Below, in pieces: positions 54,909 through 64,000 of a stretch of 64,000 nucleotides of DNA. The notes beneath the pieces are model-generated. The model did not search any database. It was not told the DNA's origin and was given only the letters and a program-made list of their open reading frames with translations. Made by a program: the position numbers and the translations under genes. The DNA is from Merluccius polli (lineage: Eukaryota > Chordata > Actinopteri > Gadiformes > Merlucciidae), in contig JAOPHQ010000576.1 in assembly GCA_030340625.1 (NCBI GenBank), forward strand, positions 308,501 through 372,500, written 5' to 3'. Position 1 is the first letter of the stretch. Every line of letters begins with the position of its first letter.

Positions 54909-57200
54909 GGGGGGGGGGAGGGAAGATCTGCATTGCTTTGCATATCTCGGTCCTAATTAAAGCGGAGCTCCACAGCGAGGTGTGTGTTTCACTGACCGCA
55001 TCTCAACGTGTTGCTGTTCACGATCTGCAGCTGATGTGCGTCTGGAGCCGCCGCGCAACTTCCCACGGGGTTGTCCGTAAAATGCACCGCGGAAAAAAAA
55101 TCAACACGATGTTTTTTTTTGGTTTTGTTGTTGTTGTTGTTGTTGTTTGTTGTTGTTTTTTGCCGCGGAGGCGGACAGCAGATATTAGACGCCACCTTTT
55201 TTTTTTTACACTGAAAATGGGCGTCATTGTTCAATTAATGCGTCTCCGGTACAGCCTCTACACAGCCTATACAAAGTGAAATATACATTAAAAAAACGGT
55301 ATTATTAACGGTATTATAACAGGCTACAGCCATATAACCACACACGCGTATGAATGGCCTTACATAGCCTACTTAGCCTCCCGTGTGACCATGAAGCCGT
55401 TTTTTTTTGTTCATCTCCTCCACAGGTAAAGACAACCGACCCATCGACAAGATCCAGCTGACCTTCCCGCTCCGGACCAACTACATGTACGCCAAAGCCA
55501 GGAGGAGTCTCCCCGAGATGTACTCCTTCACCGTGTGCCTGTGGATCAAGTCCAACGCCTCCCCCGGGGTCGGGACCCCTTTCTCCTACGCCGTCCCGGG
55601 CCAGGCCAACGAGGTGGTGCTGATCGAGTGGGGGGACAACCCCATGGAGTTCCTCATCAATGACAAGGTGACGGACGCCGCCTCCCTCCCCACGCCTCCC
55701 CCCCACGCCTCCCCCCCCCACGCCGCCCCCCCCCCCCCCCCCACACACACACACATTCAAAAGCCCCCCTGCGTCAGCACAGTCTGCCGTATTTCAGATG
55801 AGGCAGGGCTGACGGTGTGGCGCTCACGGCTGACGGTGCAGTGCTATTTCGGATGCGTGTATATTGAGGCGGCCGCCTCAAATCAACTTTCGAATCGAAA
55901 ATCAATTTTCCTTCGTGTGTAATATCGTGCAGTCGTTAGCCTACGAAGGCATGAATTAGTATGTGGGCCTACTTGTATGTAAACACACTAAAACACAAAA
56001 TATCAAAAAAAGAGCGATATAAAACACACAAGTGGGTGACGTTTCATTAAATAAAGAAAGATTCATGTGGTGTTTGCTTAAAAAAAAAAAAAAAAGGTGG
56101 CTAGTTGATTGAGATTCATTGGGAAACGATGACATGACATCATTTCCTTGCGCTCAGCGCTTTGACATACATTACCGTCGCTCACGACCGTCAGAATGAC
56201 ATTTCCCCCGCCTCGCCGCGACGACTTACCTTCGAACCCCGTCTGTCCCTCCCCCCCCCCCGCCGCAGGTGGCGAAGCTGCCGTTCCTCATCAACGACGG
56301 CAAGTGGCACCACCTGTGCATCACCTGGACCACGCGCGACGGCATGTGGGAGGCCTTCCAGGACGGCGTGATGCGGGGGAGCGGGGAGAACCTGGCCCCC
56401 TACCACCCCATCAAACCGGAGGGGGTGCTGGTGCTGGGACAGGAGCAGGTGAGCGGGGCTTTTATCGGTTCCTTTTTAACGGCTTTGGTTTTTATCTGCG
56501 GGTTTTTGCGAAAAGGCCATGTTTATCCCTCTCCCGTCTACTGGGAAAGGAAACGCGGATTAATTAGGAGTGTTGTTCTTTGTTTTATGTATATCAGGAT
56601 GTTCCCCCTCTGAAAAGATCAAAGACGGTATAATATTCATGTTTTGTTCACCAAGCCGTAGCTTCTGAAGTACAAAGTGTAGTAGTATTTGCACAAGTAC
56701 TTCAAGTGCTTCTACTACAATGTTGCATTTTTTTATGATTTTAAGACATACTTTTATTGTACGAATAGACATACTTTTATTGTACGAATATCGTCGGGTA
56801 GGACGGAAAGGGACAATCCATCGGTAGGCACAAAAGCGTAACGTAACGTTCGCGGAAAACAAAACAGCCCCTCACACTGAAATCTGTTAATCGAAACGAG
56901 ACGGACGTGAAGTGTGAAGTGTGTTTTCCATTTCCATCGCCGGGCTCTCACCTTAATCTCCCTCTTTCCCCCCCACAGGACTCATTAGGGGGGGGCTTCG
57001 ACGCAACCCAGGCGTTCGTCGGCGAGCTGGCGAACCTGAATTTCTGGGACAGGAAGCTGTCCATCGGAGAGATTTACAACTTGGCCACCTGCAACAGCAG
57101 AGCACAAACGGGCAACGTGTTCTCTTGGACCGAGGCGAACATCGAGATATTCGGCGGGACAACGAAATTGACATTCGAACCCTGCCGTTCGCTCAACTAA
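53363..57200 (+). CDS. nptx1: Neuronal pentraxin 1 (five exons, complete)
   Basis: This encodes a secreted synaptic pentraxin that clusters AMPA receptors and joins other neuronal pentraxins in disulfide-linked multimers. Exons 53363-53776, 54227-54434, 55426-55667, 56269-56448 and 56979-57200 join to 421 residues (human NPTX1 about 430). Residues 1-20 form a signal peptide, followed by QDFGQTQFICTSVP. Cys30, 40 and 88 are the N-terminal cysteines, and coiled coil runs over about 52-88 and 120-207. The pentraxin domain follows from about 215. The family signature HLCITWTT is at 303-310, Cys245 and Cys305 are the conserved domain pair, and the calcium ligands EQD are at 347-349. Asn144 and Asn183 are N-glycosylation sequons. 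The GQ-type mature N-terminus and KNTMGD segment favour NPTX1 over NPTX2. Which teleost paralogue (nptx1, nptx1l) it is cannot be decided here. Confidence 0.97.
53812..53865. repeat. G-rich telomere-like tract in nptx1 intron 1
   Basis: GGGTTGGGGTTAGG variants in a row give many runs of three or more G, starting about 35 nt after the exon 1 donor. This could form G-quadruplexes in DNA or nascent RNA. Confidence 0.8.
54227..54434 (+). CDS. nptx1: nptx1 exon 2
   Basis: It encodes residues 139-207 plus the first base of Gly208. It begins QYSRGNNTIQANSLKDLL and continues as coiled coil (VLSRVNTLEE, LHHRITDLEK). Sequons are NNT at 144 and NDT at 183. The acceptor is CCAATAACAG/CAATAC and the donor AAAG/GTGCGC, phase 1. 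Confidence 0.96.
54477..54672. repeat. Tandem 106-bp duplication in nptx1 intron 2
   Basis: GGACTTTCATTTAGGCCTAT begins at 54477 and again at 54583. Both copies run through a T run, GGCG(T/G)ACAAATTGTCGTT and CTTCATCTATTTTC. Each is preceded or followed by a long G run (54462-54478 and 54704-54721). Confidence 0.9.
54774..54920. repeat. (GA)n tract in nptx1 intron 2
   Basis: A pure GA run of about 56 nt, then interrupted GA and a short G run. Confidence 0.95.
55426..55667 (+). CDS. nptx1: nptx1 exon 3 (start of pentraxin domain)
   Basis: It encodes residues 208-288. LTFPLRTNYMYAKARRSLPE opens the pentraxin fold, Cys245 lies in FTVCLWIK, and FSYAVPGQANEVVLIEWGDN covers the strand region with calcium-site residues. 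The acceptor is CTCCACAG/GTAAAG and the donor GACAAG/GTGACG, phase 0. Codon third positions are strongly G/C. Confidence 0.96.
56269..56448 (+). CDS. nptx1: nptx1 exon 4 (pentraxin signature)
   Basis: It encodes residues 289-348, VAKLPFLINDGKWHHLCITW onward, including the pentraxin family signature and Cys305, and ends at GQEQ. The acceptor follows a C run (CGCCGCAG/GTGGCG) and the donor is GAGCAG/GTGAGC, phase 0. The calcium-binding Glu-Gln-Asp triplet is split across this exon and the next. Confidence 0.96.
56979..57200 (+). CDS. nptx1: nptx1 exon 5 and stop
   Basis: It encodes residues 349-421 (DSLGGGFDATQAFVGELANL through FEPCRSLN) and the TAA stop. Cys386 and Cys417 are the conserved C-terminal cysteines. 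The acceptor is CCCCACAG/GACTCA. Confidence 0.96.
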   Translation, partial: DSLGGGFDATQAFVGELANLNFWDRKLSIGEIYNLATCNSRAQTGNVFSWTEANIEIFGGTTKLTFEPCRSLN

Positions 57201-58385
57201 AACGTCACGCCGCGCCGCGACGTGATTTCGTTGTTCCTCGTCTTGATTTGACATTCGTTAGAAAACTACTTGAGCTTAATTTATCGATAAGCCTCAGTTT
57301 GTTTTTTTTCCCCCAAAGTCCACGCCCACTTAGATATTTATGTGCATAACACACAATCTTGAGGGGGAAAAAAAAAAAAAAAAATCTCATTCTTCTCGGA
57401 AACCTCAGTGAAGTGTCGGTATCTGTTTTTCAATTTTCTTCGAGAGGTTCGGTTAAAAGCACTTCTTCTCGCTCTCTTTGGGGTTTTTTCTTCTGCTTTA
57501 TTTCCTTTGTGTGTGACTGGCAGCTGAGCAATCGGCGGCTAACGCCATAACTCCTCGCGCACGCCTCTTTCGGCGAGCGGGAGATTGCGCTGTCTGCCCA
57601 ATTCTTGTCAGTGTTTGGCGCCGTGAAGTGTTGTCTGACGCTTCCCCCTTTCCGCCCCGCCTCCCGCCGCCTCCCGCCCTCCACACCGCCCCGCCTCCCC
57701 CCCCCCCCCCCCCCCCCCCCCCCAAAACGCCTCCCTCATTAACGGCACCGTCGCCGCCGCCGCCGCCGCCGCCGCCTCCTGCCGTCCATTCCGGAACTTG
57801 CACTGTGACTGACGAGGAGGAGAGAGCCAGGAGGAAGGAGGAACATGTCGAAGGACACCGCAAAGTCAAGACTGTGGTACAAGTCATAATGTAATTGCTG
57901 TTTGCTTCAAAGTGTTTCTGTAAGGATGTCGTTACTTGCCAACATGCTACAAAAAGCCTGGGTGCCTTGGGCCGGTACAAATATTCAGCACATTACGAAT
58001 GTTTCAGTTGGTGTTGTGTTTTTTTTTTTTGTTTGTTGTTGTTGTGAAGATCCATGTATTTTTTTTCGTTCTGATTATTTTGGGTGGGATTTGCAGGGGT
58101 GGGGGGGGGGGGGGGGGTGGTTGAGTTTTTTTTCTGTTTTTCTGGTAAATGTGATTATGGTTTACGGTGTTTTGGCAGGTGTTTGTACTGCTCTGTATTA
58201 GGAATGTTCCAGTGTCTGTATAGTAACAGCATGAATGACAGAGTGCTGTGAAAGCATTGTTTAAATTCTGCTTTCCTATCCTCTCTGGGTCTGGGTTTTC
58301 TACTGTATTGTTATATGCTCAAAGCATGGCAAAACCGAGAGATGAAGACTTTAATTTTTGTAATAAAATTGTGATACTTAATGTC
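57201..58385 (+). other. nptx1: nptx1 3' UTR
   Basis: About 1.2 kb runs from the stop to the polyadenylation signal. It holds a long C run (about 57693-57723), a CCG/GCC repeat near 57750-57775, several T runs and a G run near 58100. No other coding sequence is apparent. Confidence 0.7.
58362..58367 (+). terminator. nptx1: Polyadenylation signal of nptx1
   Basis: A canonical AATAAA, followed within 20-40 nt by a GT-rich stretch (TCATGGTTGTGC). Cleavage is expected near 58385. Confidence 0.7.
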
Positions 58386-58437
58386 ATGGTTGTGCATTCC
58401 TGGCTTTGGCAGTCCTCTGTAACAGGGTGTAAAAGCG

Positions 58438-58461
58438 TGAGGGAGGGAGGGAAGGAGGGAG

Positions 58462-58516
<55 letters not shown>

Positions 58517-58524
58517 AAGAAAGA
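58438..58524. repeat. GGGA/(GA)n tract after nptx1
   Basis: A purine run that begins about 55 nt after the predicted cleavage site. Confidence 0.9.
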
Positions 58525-60494
58525 AGACACTGCAGAGAGGGCGGGTGCTGTAAAAGAAAACCGCAGATGACTTACAAGGTGTTTACCACATGAAGTGGTA
58601 GTGAAAGGCTGGAAATTACTGGGCAAGAGAAAGTGAAGGTCAAAAAGTCACTGTGTGGAAAGGAGCAAAAAAATGTGTGTGTGTGCATGTGTGTGTGCGT
58701 GCGTGTTGTGCGCGTGCGTGTGTGTGTGTGTGTAATGTGCAGGAACAAATCTCCTTAGTGCCACATTGTTCCTCCTCTTAAGAAAGCAGGGCCATTGGGG
58801 TAGGAAAGTGCCGTGTCATATCATCCCTCATGTAAGTGGCGGGAGTGCAATCTAAACGGGAGCCCATCGCCATTTTCCCGTCCAGTAATTGCGCTTCCCA
58901 CATTCTTTTCCTGTTGCATACATCCATTATTTAAACACTGCACTTTGTTTGTTTGTACACTTTCAGTGCTGTGGTTTAGTCGGTGTATCTGTTCTCTCCC
59001 ACACACACACACGCACACACACACATGCACACGCACACCCGCACACCCACACACACACACCAGATGCTGCCGTGTGATGCACCTCCAGAGACACTGCATC
59101 ACTTTGCTCTGCATACCACCAAGCAAAACATTTAGACTACAACCGCTGTCACACTTGGCCAACGCCAGTCCCTGTCTGCACAGGACATTTAGCTGATCAT
59201 CCATTCATTTATATCACCCTGACATGCATTCATTTAGTGACATATATATTATATGGTAGCCAGGAGGCGAACATTAATACATACAATAAAACAACATCAA
59301 AGGACATTATAGGCCAATGTAAGAAGAACATGATGACATCTGTTGCCCTAGCAACCACCCCCCTCCACGGGGAAGGGATGATAACTAATAGTAGTATTCA
59401 TAATAGGAATCCTTGTTCCTCGGTGGATGGGCAGGAAGTACAGTAAGTGGAGAAAGGAGAAAACAGTAAATACAGCACTTAAGAGTGCTATATAAATGCA
59501 GCGGCAGAAGAATGATAAGGGGCTCAGGCGTGTCCTTGCCTTTCTCCGCGAGCAGCACATGGAGAAAGCTGCCATGCAGAGCTTGGCCAGCTATTGTGTT
59601 GCTACACAAAATAGAGTGGACTTCTGCTGAGGAGGGCTGTCTACTATCGGATGAACCCTGTGCGCCTTTGACGTCACCACGCGCACAAAAACGCTACCAG
59701 GAGTGTAGCCGTCGTAACGGCGTACACACCTAATAATGTGCATAGTAAGCGTGAGCCCATGGTGTGTGAATAGGATGACATGGACAGCTTGTTTGCACTG
59801 GCCCAAAAACATTACAATAAAGAGATTAAGCCAAACAATCCTAACCCATCTCAAACATGAATATAATTTCAAGTGACTAGACAGGAAAAGTGGTTTTGGG
59901 GGCAAAGTGTATTTCAATTGCATTAGATTCTGATCTCTCTTCCTGTAACTGGTTTGAGGGTAAGTTATATGATTTACTGTAACTGCTCTGTGTCATAAAT
60001 AATACATTTGGAATAGTTTCTATGACAATGCATATTATGTAATGCTTTGCTGGCAAAGCACATATTCTAGGACACCGCTCACCTGGCGATTGCAAAATGA
60101 TGATCTTGCTCATGTTGTAAATAAGGAAAAGATGCTCTAATTTACAGCAAAAAATACAATGAGGTTATTTAAAGAGATTCAAACAAGTATGTGTCCCAGT
60201 ATTCTTGGTCCATTTGATTGCACACATTACACACAACCTAAACTTTTCCAAGGTAAGTCAGACGCGCACGTGCACACGCACAAACACACACACACACACA
60301 CACACCTTTACATTGTGAATGAAATATGACCCTATGACTAGATACTGATTACTTTTCTATATGAATCAATGTGTGCATGTATCACTGTGTGTGTGTCCAT
60401 GTGTATGTACGTGTGAGTGGTGTGTATGTGTGAGCATGTGAGTTTGTGTATATGTGAATGGTGTGTATGTGTCTTTGTGCATGCATTTGTGCCT

Positions 60495-60532
<38 letters not shown>

Positions 60533-60996
60533 ATATGTGAGTGTGTGTATGTGTGTCTGTGCATGCAAATGTGCCTGTGCGGCGTGCCCTTATATTTAAG
60601 TGTGTGTGTGTGTATGTGTGAGCGAGCAGGGATGGGCCTGGGCCTTGTACAACATTGATTGGATCAAAAATGAAGCGAGAGGACATCTCTGACATGTTAT
60701 TAATTCATAAACTGTCCCAGGCAACCGTGGACGAACATGATAAATAATGTACTGGTCAAAGGAGACCCAGAGGCTCGTGTTGACACCGAATCTGCCAGTG
60801 CGCCGCGTGTAATACTGTAATAACGCGCACGCGGTAACGAAAGCTAGAGGGGGGCTTCCAAAACAAATAAAGAGAGAGGAAGCCGCGTTATTTACCAAAG
60901 CCCACAGCGTAATACATTGTTATTTTGGTGCATCTGTACCCCACTGACTGTTATCCAATTTATGCCGCTGAAGCAGAGCTCTGTCACTCCTGACCA
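58525..60996. other. Intergenic, right of nptx1
   Basis: Interrupted TG and CA tracts at 58674-58733 and 59001-59060 plus the 60.3-60.6 kb cluster; no gene recognised. Confidence 0.65.
60280..60625. repeat. CA and TG low-complexity cluster
   Basis: A CA run at 60283-60305 and a long interrupted TG-rich stretch (60370-60625) with TGTATGTG and TGTGCATG steps. Confidence 0.9.
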
Positions 60997-61530
60997 GCGC
61001 CGGCCCATAGGGGCGTCTGGAGCGGCGCCTCGGCTCTGATTGGCTCAAGCCCATAGGCTACTGCCCCTATGCACAAGGACGTAGGCTCGGGGCGGCAAGA
61101 AATATTGCACGGCCAGCCACTGTCCACATTTTGGTTTTTTTTGTAGACGTCATTGGTTTTGTATAGACCCTATCGGGGTGGGCCAAAGCGCTGCCTGAGT
61201 TGCGATTGGCTGGCTGCCTGCTGCTGTCACAGCAGCTCAACGCCGTGTCAGTTGACAGTGAGAAAAATGGCAGCGGCCGACGCTTCGGTGCCTCCGGCGG
61301 CAGCAAAATGTTATGAAAGTCTGCTTTCGTCTACTTTTTCTCAGAGAAAAAACTTTTGGCCAAAGAGCATCTCATTGAGACTCGGCCCGCTCTGGCACCC
61401 TCTGTCCCTGGGCTCCAGGGGGTCCGTCTCTGATGCTGAACTCGGACCTGGCTGGTATATTTTGCTGTTTGTTACCCAGAAATCATTGAACAGGGTAGGC
61501 TTGAAAAACCATCTCCATCACTTGAAGTGA
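60997..61530 (+). mobile_element. Possible hAT-type element 5' part
   Basis: It begins CAGCGCCGGCCCATAGG, a common hAT-type terminus, and contains an open frame starting at 61267 (MAAADASVPPAAAKCYESLL, SSTFSQRKN). I do not recognise a domain. No opposite terminus was found. A host gene fragment cannot be excluded. Confidence 0.35.
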
Positions 61531-63312
61531 ACCCACTGTTTCAGTTCGAATTCAAACACTATGAGATTTAAAAAAAAAATGCATTTTGGGCTGAGACTTC
61601 AAGGAAGGAGAGGGAACGTGTTATCCCAATTGTTATGACCCACACCAAATTTTTGATAGTTTTTGATAGTACTGTCCTTGTGTATGAGTGTTATAATGAA
61701 CAACGTATATACGCCACACTCTGTGGTGTTATACTATAAGTATCCGAGATGCTTAACCCTCTCTCGGACGCGGACATCAACCGCTGTCCAGATGAAGCTC
61801 CACACATCCACACACACCCTTCGTCCAGCAGACTAAAACATTCACACACCGGTTGGCAGAGACTGGCAAAAACATAGGATTTTACACCTGTTTACTCTAA
61901 ATGACGGTCTTTGTCACAAAATGACAGATTACGATGTTGAAGATCATGAAGACATATTACCACATTTTAATCACTGCCCCTTTAAATTAGCATAATGACC
62001 GCATTCTTGGCCACATTCTTCAAGCTTGCGCCCTGTGGGTGCTCACATTAATCCTCTCCCTTGCACCACCAAGTGGCCAGCTCAGGAGCTGCCACTGCTC
62101 ATGATGTCTCTGAAGGGGAGTGGTGGGGGGGGGTGGTGTCACTCTCCTCACCTTACCTCCCCTCTCATCGCCCCCCCCCCCCCCCCCCCCCTCCCCTCTT
62201 CCCTGTGTTACATAGCCCATCCGAGATCCGGGATCAAGGGGGTTCGGCCCGGCGACAGGAGGGCCGGTCACGCGTCTGAACACGACCGTACGGTCCAGTG
62301 AGGCCGGTCCACGGAGGACTTTCATCTGGCGGTCCGCCTCATGGCTGGGCTGCGTGGCCACAGCCGCGGTCGCCACGCGGTGGAGGAGCACGACGCTCGG
62401 ATCATCTGAACTGCAGCCACCAAACCGAAACGCCAGAGCCGACATTTGTAACATTGGTAAGGAAACAAGACAACAGCTCTCTTGTCTGCCTCCACTAGTT
62501 TCTAGTGTTGTTGACGGCGTGGTTCCCTGCCAGCAGTGCATCTTCAGGGGGAGGTCTTTGGCACTTTCAAACGGGTCCTAATGAACTGACACAGCCAGCT
62601 GATACCATCTCTGGTCCATTGTCCTGTCGAGCAAAGACGGCCAACTCGACAATCAAATGAGCTTAGAAACAGCATGAATGACTAAATAATGACTAAATAA
62701 TGAGAACATTTCTTTATTACTCGATGAAGGGAAATAGTCATCCTCCGAACGAGGCCAATAAAGAAACAAGTAATAACTCCGGAATCATAGTTGTTGTTTT
62801 TGTTGTTTTTCATCTGAGTCATGCACTAAGACTCGTCAGCCCCAAACTGGATTTAAGTGAGTGTGTCCAGTATTGAGTTTTGCGACAGTGTGCTGCCGGG
62901 ACTAATTGGGAATCCGCACCGAGGGGCTGACTTAGGTCAAGTTCTGTCTGAAATCCCAGCACGCCGTTCCCAATCCACTACTTTGATTTATTCATGCGCC
63001 GCCCAGCCGTATCCTGCCACCACTTACACCTCGCTGAATCCTCCCATGAAATATGTATGTGTGACGCATGACGGCGGGATGTCAAGGAGGAAATGGGAGG
63101 CGCACCGGGGGGAGATGGGGAGGGGAGAGATGGGGGAGGGGAGATGGGCTGTGGGGGTTTTGTTGGGGGGGCAGAGGTGGGGCTGCCCCATCAGGACGCT
63201 GTGATCTGATTTGATGGGGAAGGGTGTCCGAGGTGAGCTCCCCTGTGGAAGAGGGACTCCACCGTGGACAGAAATGAGATGGAGATGAAGACACAGCAGC
63301 AGCAGGGGAGTT
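61531..63312. other. Intergenic, right of nptx1
   Basis: A C run at 62170-62193 and G-rich stretches at about 63090-63200; no gene recognised. The neighbouring human gene ENDOV was looked for by memory of its motifs and not seen. Confidence 0.6.
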
Positions 63313-63343
<31 letters not shown>

Positions 63344-63350
63344 GTAAGAT
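63313..63350. repeat. 38-base G homopolymer
   Basis: An uninterrupted G run in the intergenic region right of nptx1. Confidence 0.9.
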
Positions 63351-63762
63351 GGTTCACTGGGAATGACCTTGTAGGAAGGCAAATCTCAATGTGTCCCATA
63401 CAAGCTCCTGACCACGGAGGTCGCCGGCGTGACGGCCGGGTGGGACCTGCTCCATGCCCAGAGCCGAGTAACTGGTTTGGCAGCATCCATGGTTTACTTG
63501 TATGTTGGCAAGGGAAGCAAAGGATCATACATCAGGGGTCGAACCACACCTTTCTGGAAACAAAAGACATGCTCTGCAATAGATTTCATCCTCATCTTCC
63601 TTTCTGTTTGGTCTTCTGCTTTCAAGTTCGGCGGACGCTCTCTCTTTCTTTCGTCAGCCCTGTCCTACTGTGTTTTTCACACTCTCTCGCAAATTCTCAC
63701 TACTTATTGCATATTCTGCTTCAAGAATACTCTTTATGCTTTCTCCCTTAGCATTTGTGTTG

Positions 63763-63858
63763 CCTCTCTCTCTCTCTCTCCCTCTCTCTCACCCTCTCGC
63801 TCTCTCTCTCTCTCTCTCCCTCTCTCTCACCCTCTCGCTCTCTCTCTCTCTCTCTCTA
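63763..63858. repeat. (CT)n tract with a 46-bp internal duplication
   Basis: CTCTCCCTCTCTCTCACCCT followed by CTCGCT occurs twice within the CT run. Confidence 0.9.
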
Positions 63859-64000
63859 GCGGGAAGACGGTGTTGTTGACACAGGTGGACAGTGATATTT
63901 TTTGGGGTAAATTGGATGTCTCATGCTTTCTTACAGCCCAAAGTCACACTGTGGGAACAGAGGAGGAAGAGGGGTTTGATCATGAAAAGGAGGACGAAAG

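Noticed and set aside
61153..61530. New host gene with MAAADASVPPAAAKCYESLL product
   Set aside because: No recognised domain, no clear splice structure, and it starts just after a hAT-like terminus. Kept only as a low-confidence mobile-element fragment.

Overview
The window is vertebrate nuclear DNA, almost certainly from a teleost fish. The evidence is two single-copy-type vertebrate genes with GT-AG introns, very long CA/TG dinucleotide tracts, and fish-type repeats: an L2-clade LINE, several hAT-like elements with 8-bp target duplications, a PIF/Harbinger remnant, a tRNA-derived SINE and a solo LTR. The species cannot be named from the sequence. Most of the window is non-coding.

Two genes are supported and they are divergent. 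On the minus strand is the 5' end of rptor (raptor, the scaffold subunit of mTORC1). It has a GC-rich 5' exon at about 41106-41722 with a YY1-type core promoter element, then three coding exons (40087-40248, 25046-25148, 23753-23835). These encode the first 116 residues; the rest lies beyond the left edge. Positions 1-23752 are therefore intron 3, 23836-25045 intron 2 and 25149-40086 the first large intron within the coding region. On the plus strand, 53363-57200 holds a complete five-exon neuronal pentraxin 1-type gene (421 residues). It has a TATA box, a candidate REST/NRSF (RE1) element in its 5' UTR and a polyadenylation signal at 58362. From memory, the human RPTOR-NPTX1 pair is also divergent, so the order looks conserved.

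Layout: 1-23.7 kb is rptor intron with a solo LTR (9596-10124), an unclassified element (13057-13569), a 2.07-kb tandem duplication (14973-19103) with internal 170-bp repeats and six CTCF-like motifs, a hAT-like miniature element and degenerate telomere-like repeats. 25-40 kb is rptor intron with a nested foldback/MITE/hAT cluster (29659-30949), a locally duplicated segment (28598 and 33629), and an L2 LINE split by a hAT element with a perfect 8-bp target duplication (36721-37416). 40-41.7 kb is the GC-rich rptor 5' region with a 61-base G run. 41.7-53 kb is intergenic with a palindromic MITE, a Harbinger remnant, a 75-bp near-perfect inverted repeat and a purine-only minisatellite close to nptx1. 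58.4-64 kb is intergenic, mostly simple repeats.

The two genes do not form a pathway. Raptor works in cytosolic and lysosomal nutrient signalling, and neuronal pentraxin 1 is a secreted synaptic protein. I found no convincing new multi-gene system. The most unusual items are a period-3, GC3-rich open segment in the rptor 5' exon that would splice in frame to raptor, the CTCF-like motif array, a unique-looking 75-bp foldback, and the nested transposon insertions whose order can be read from intact target duplications.
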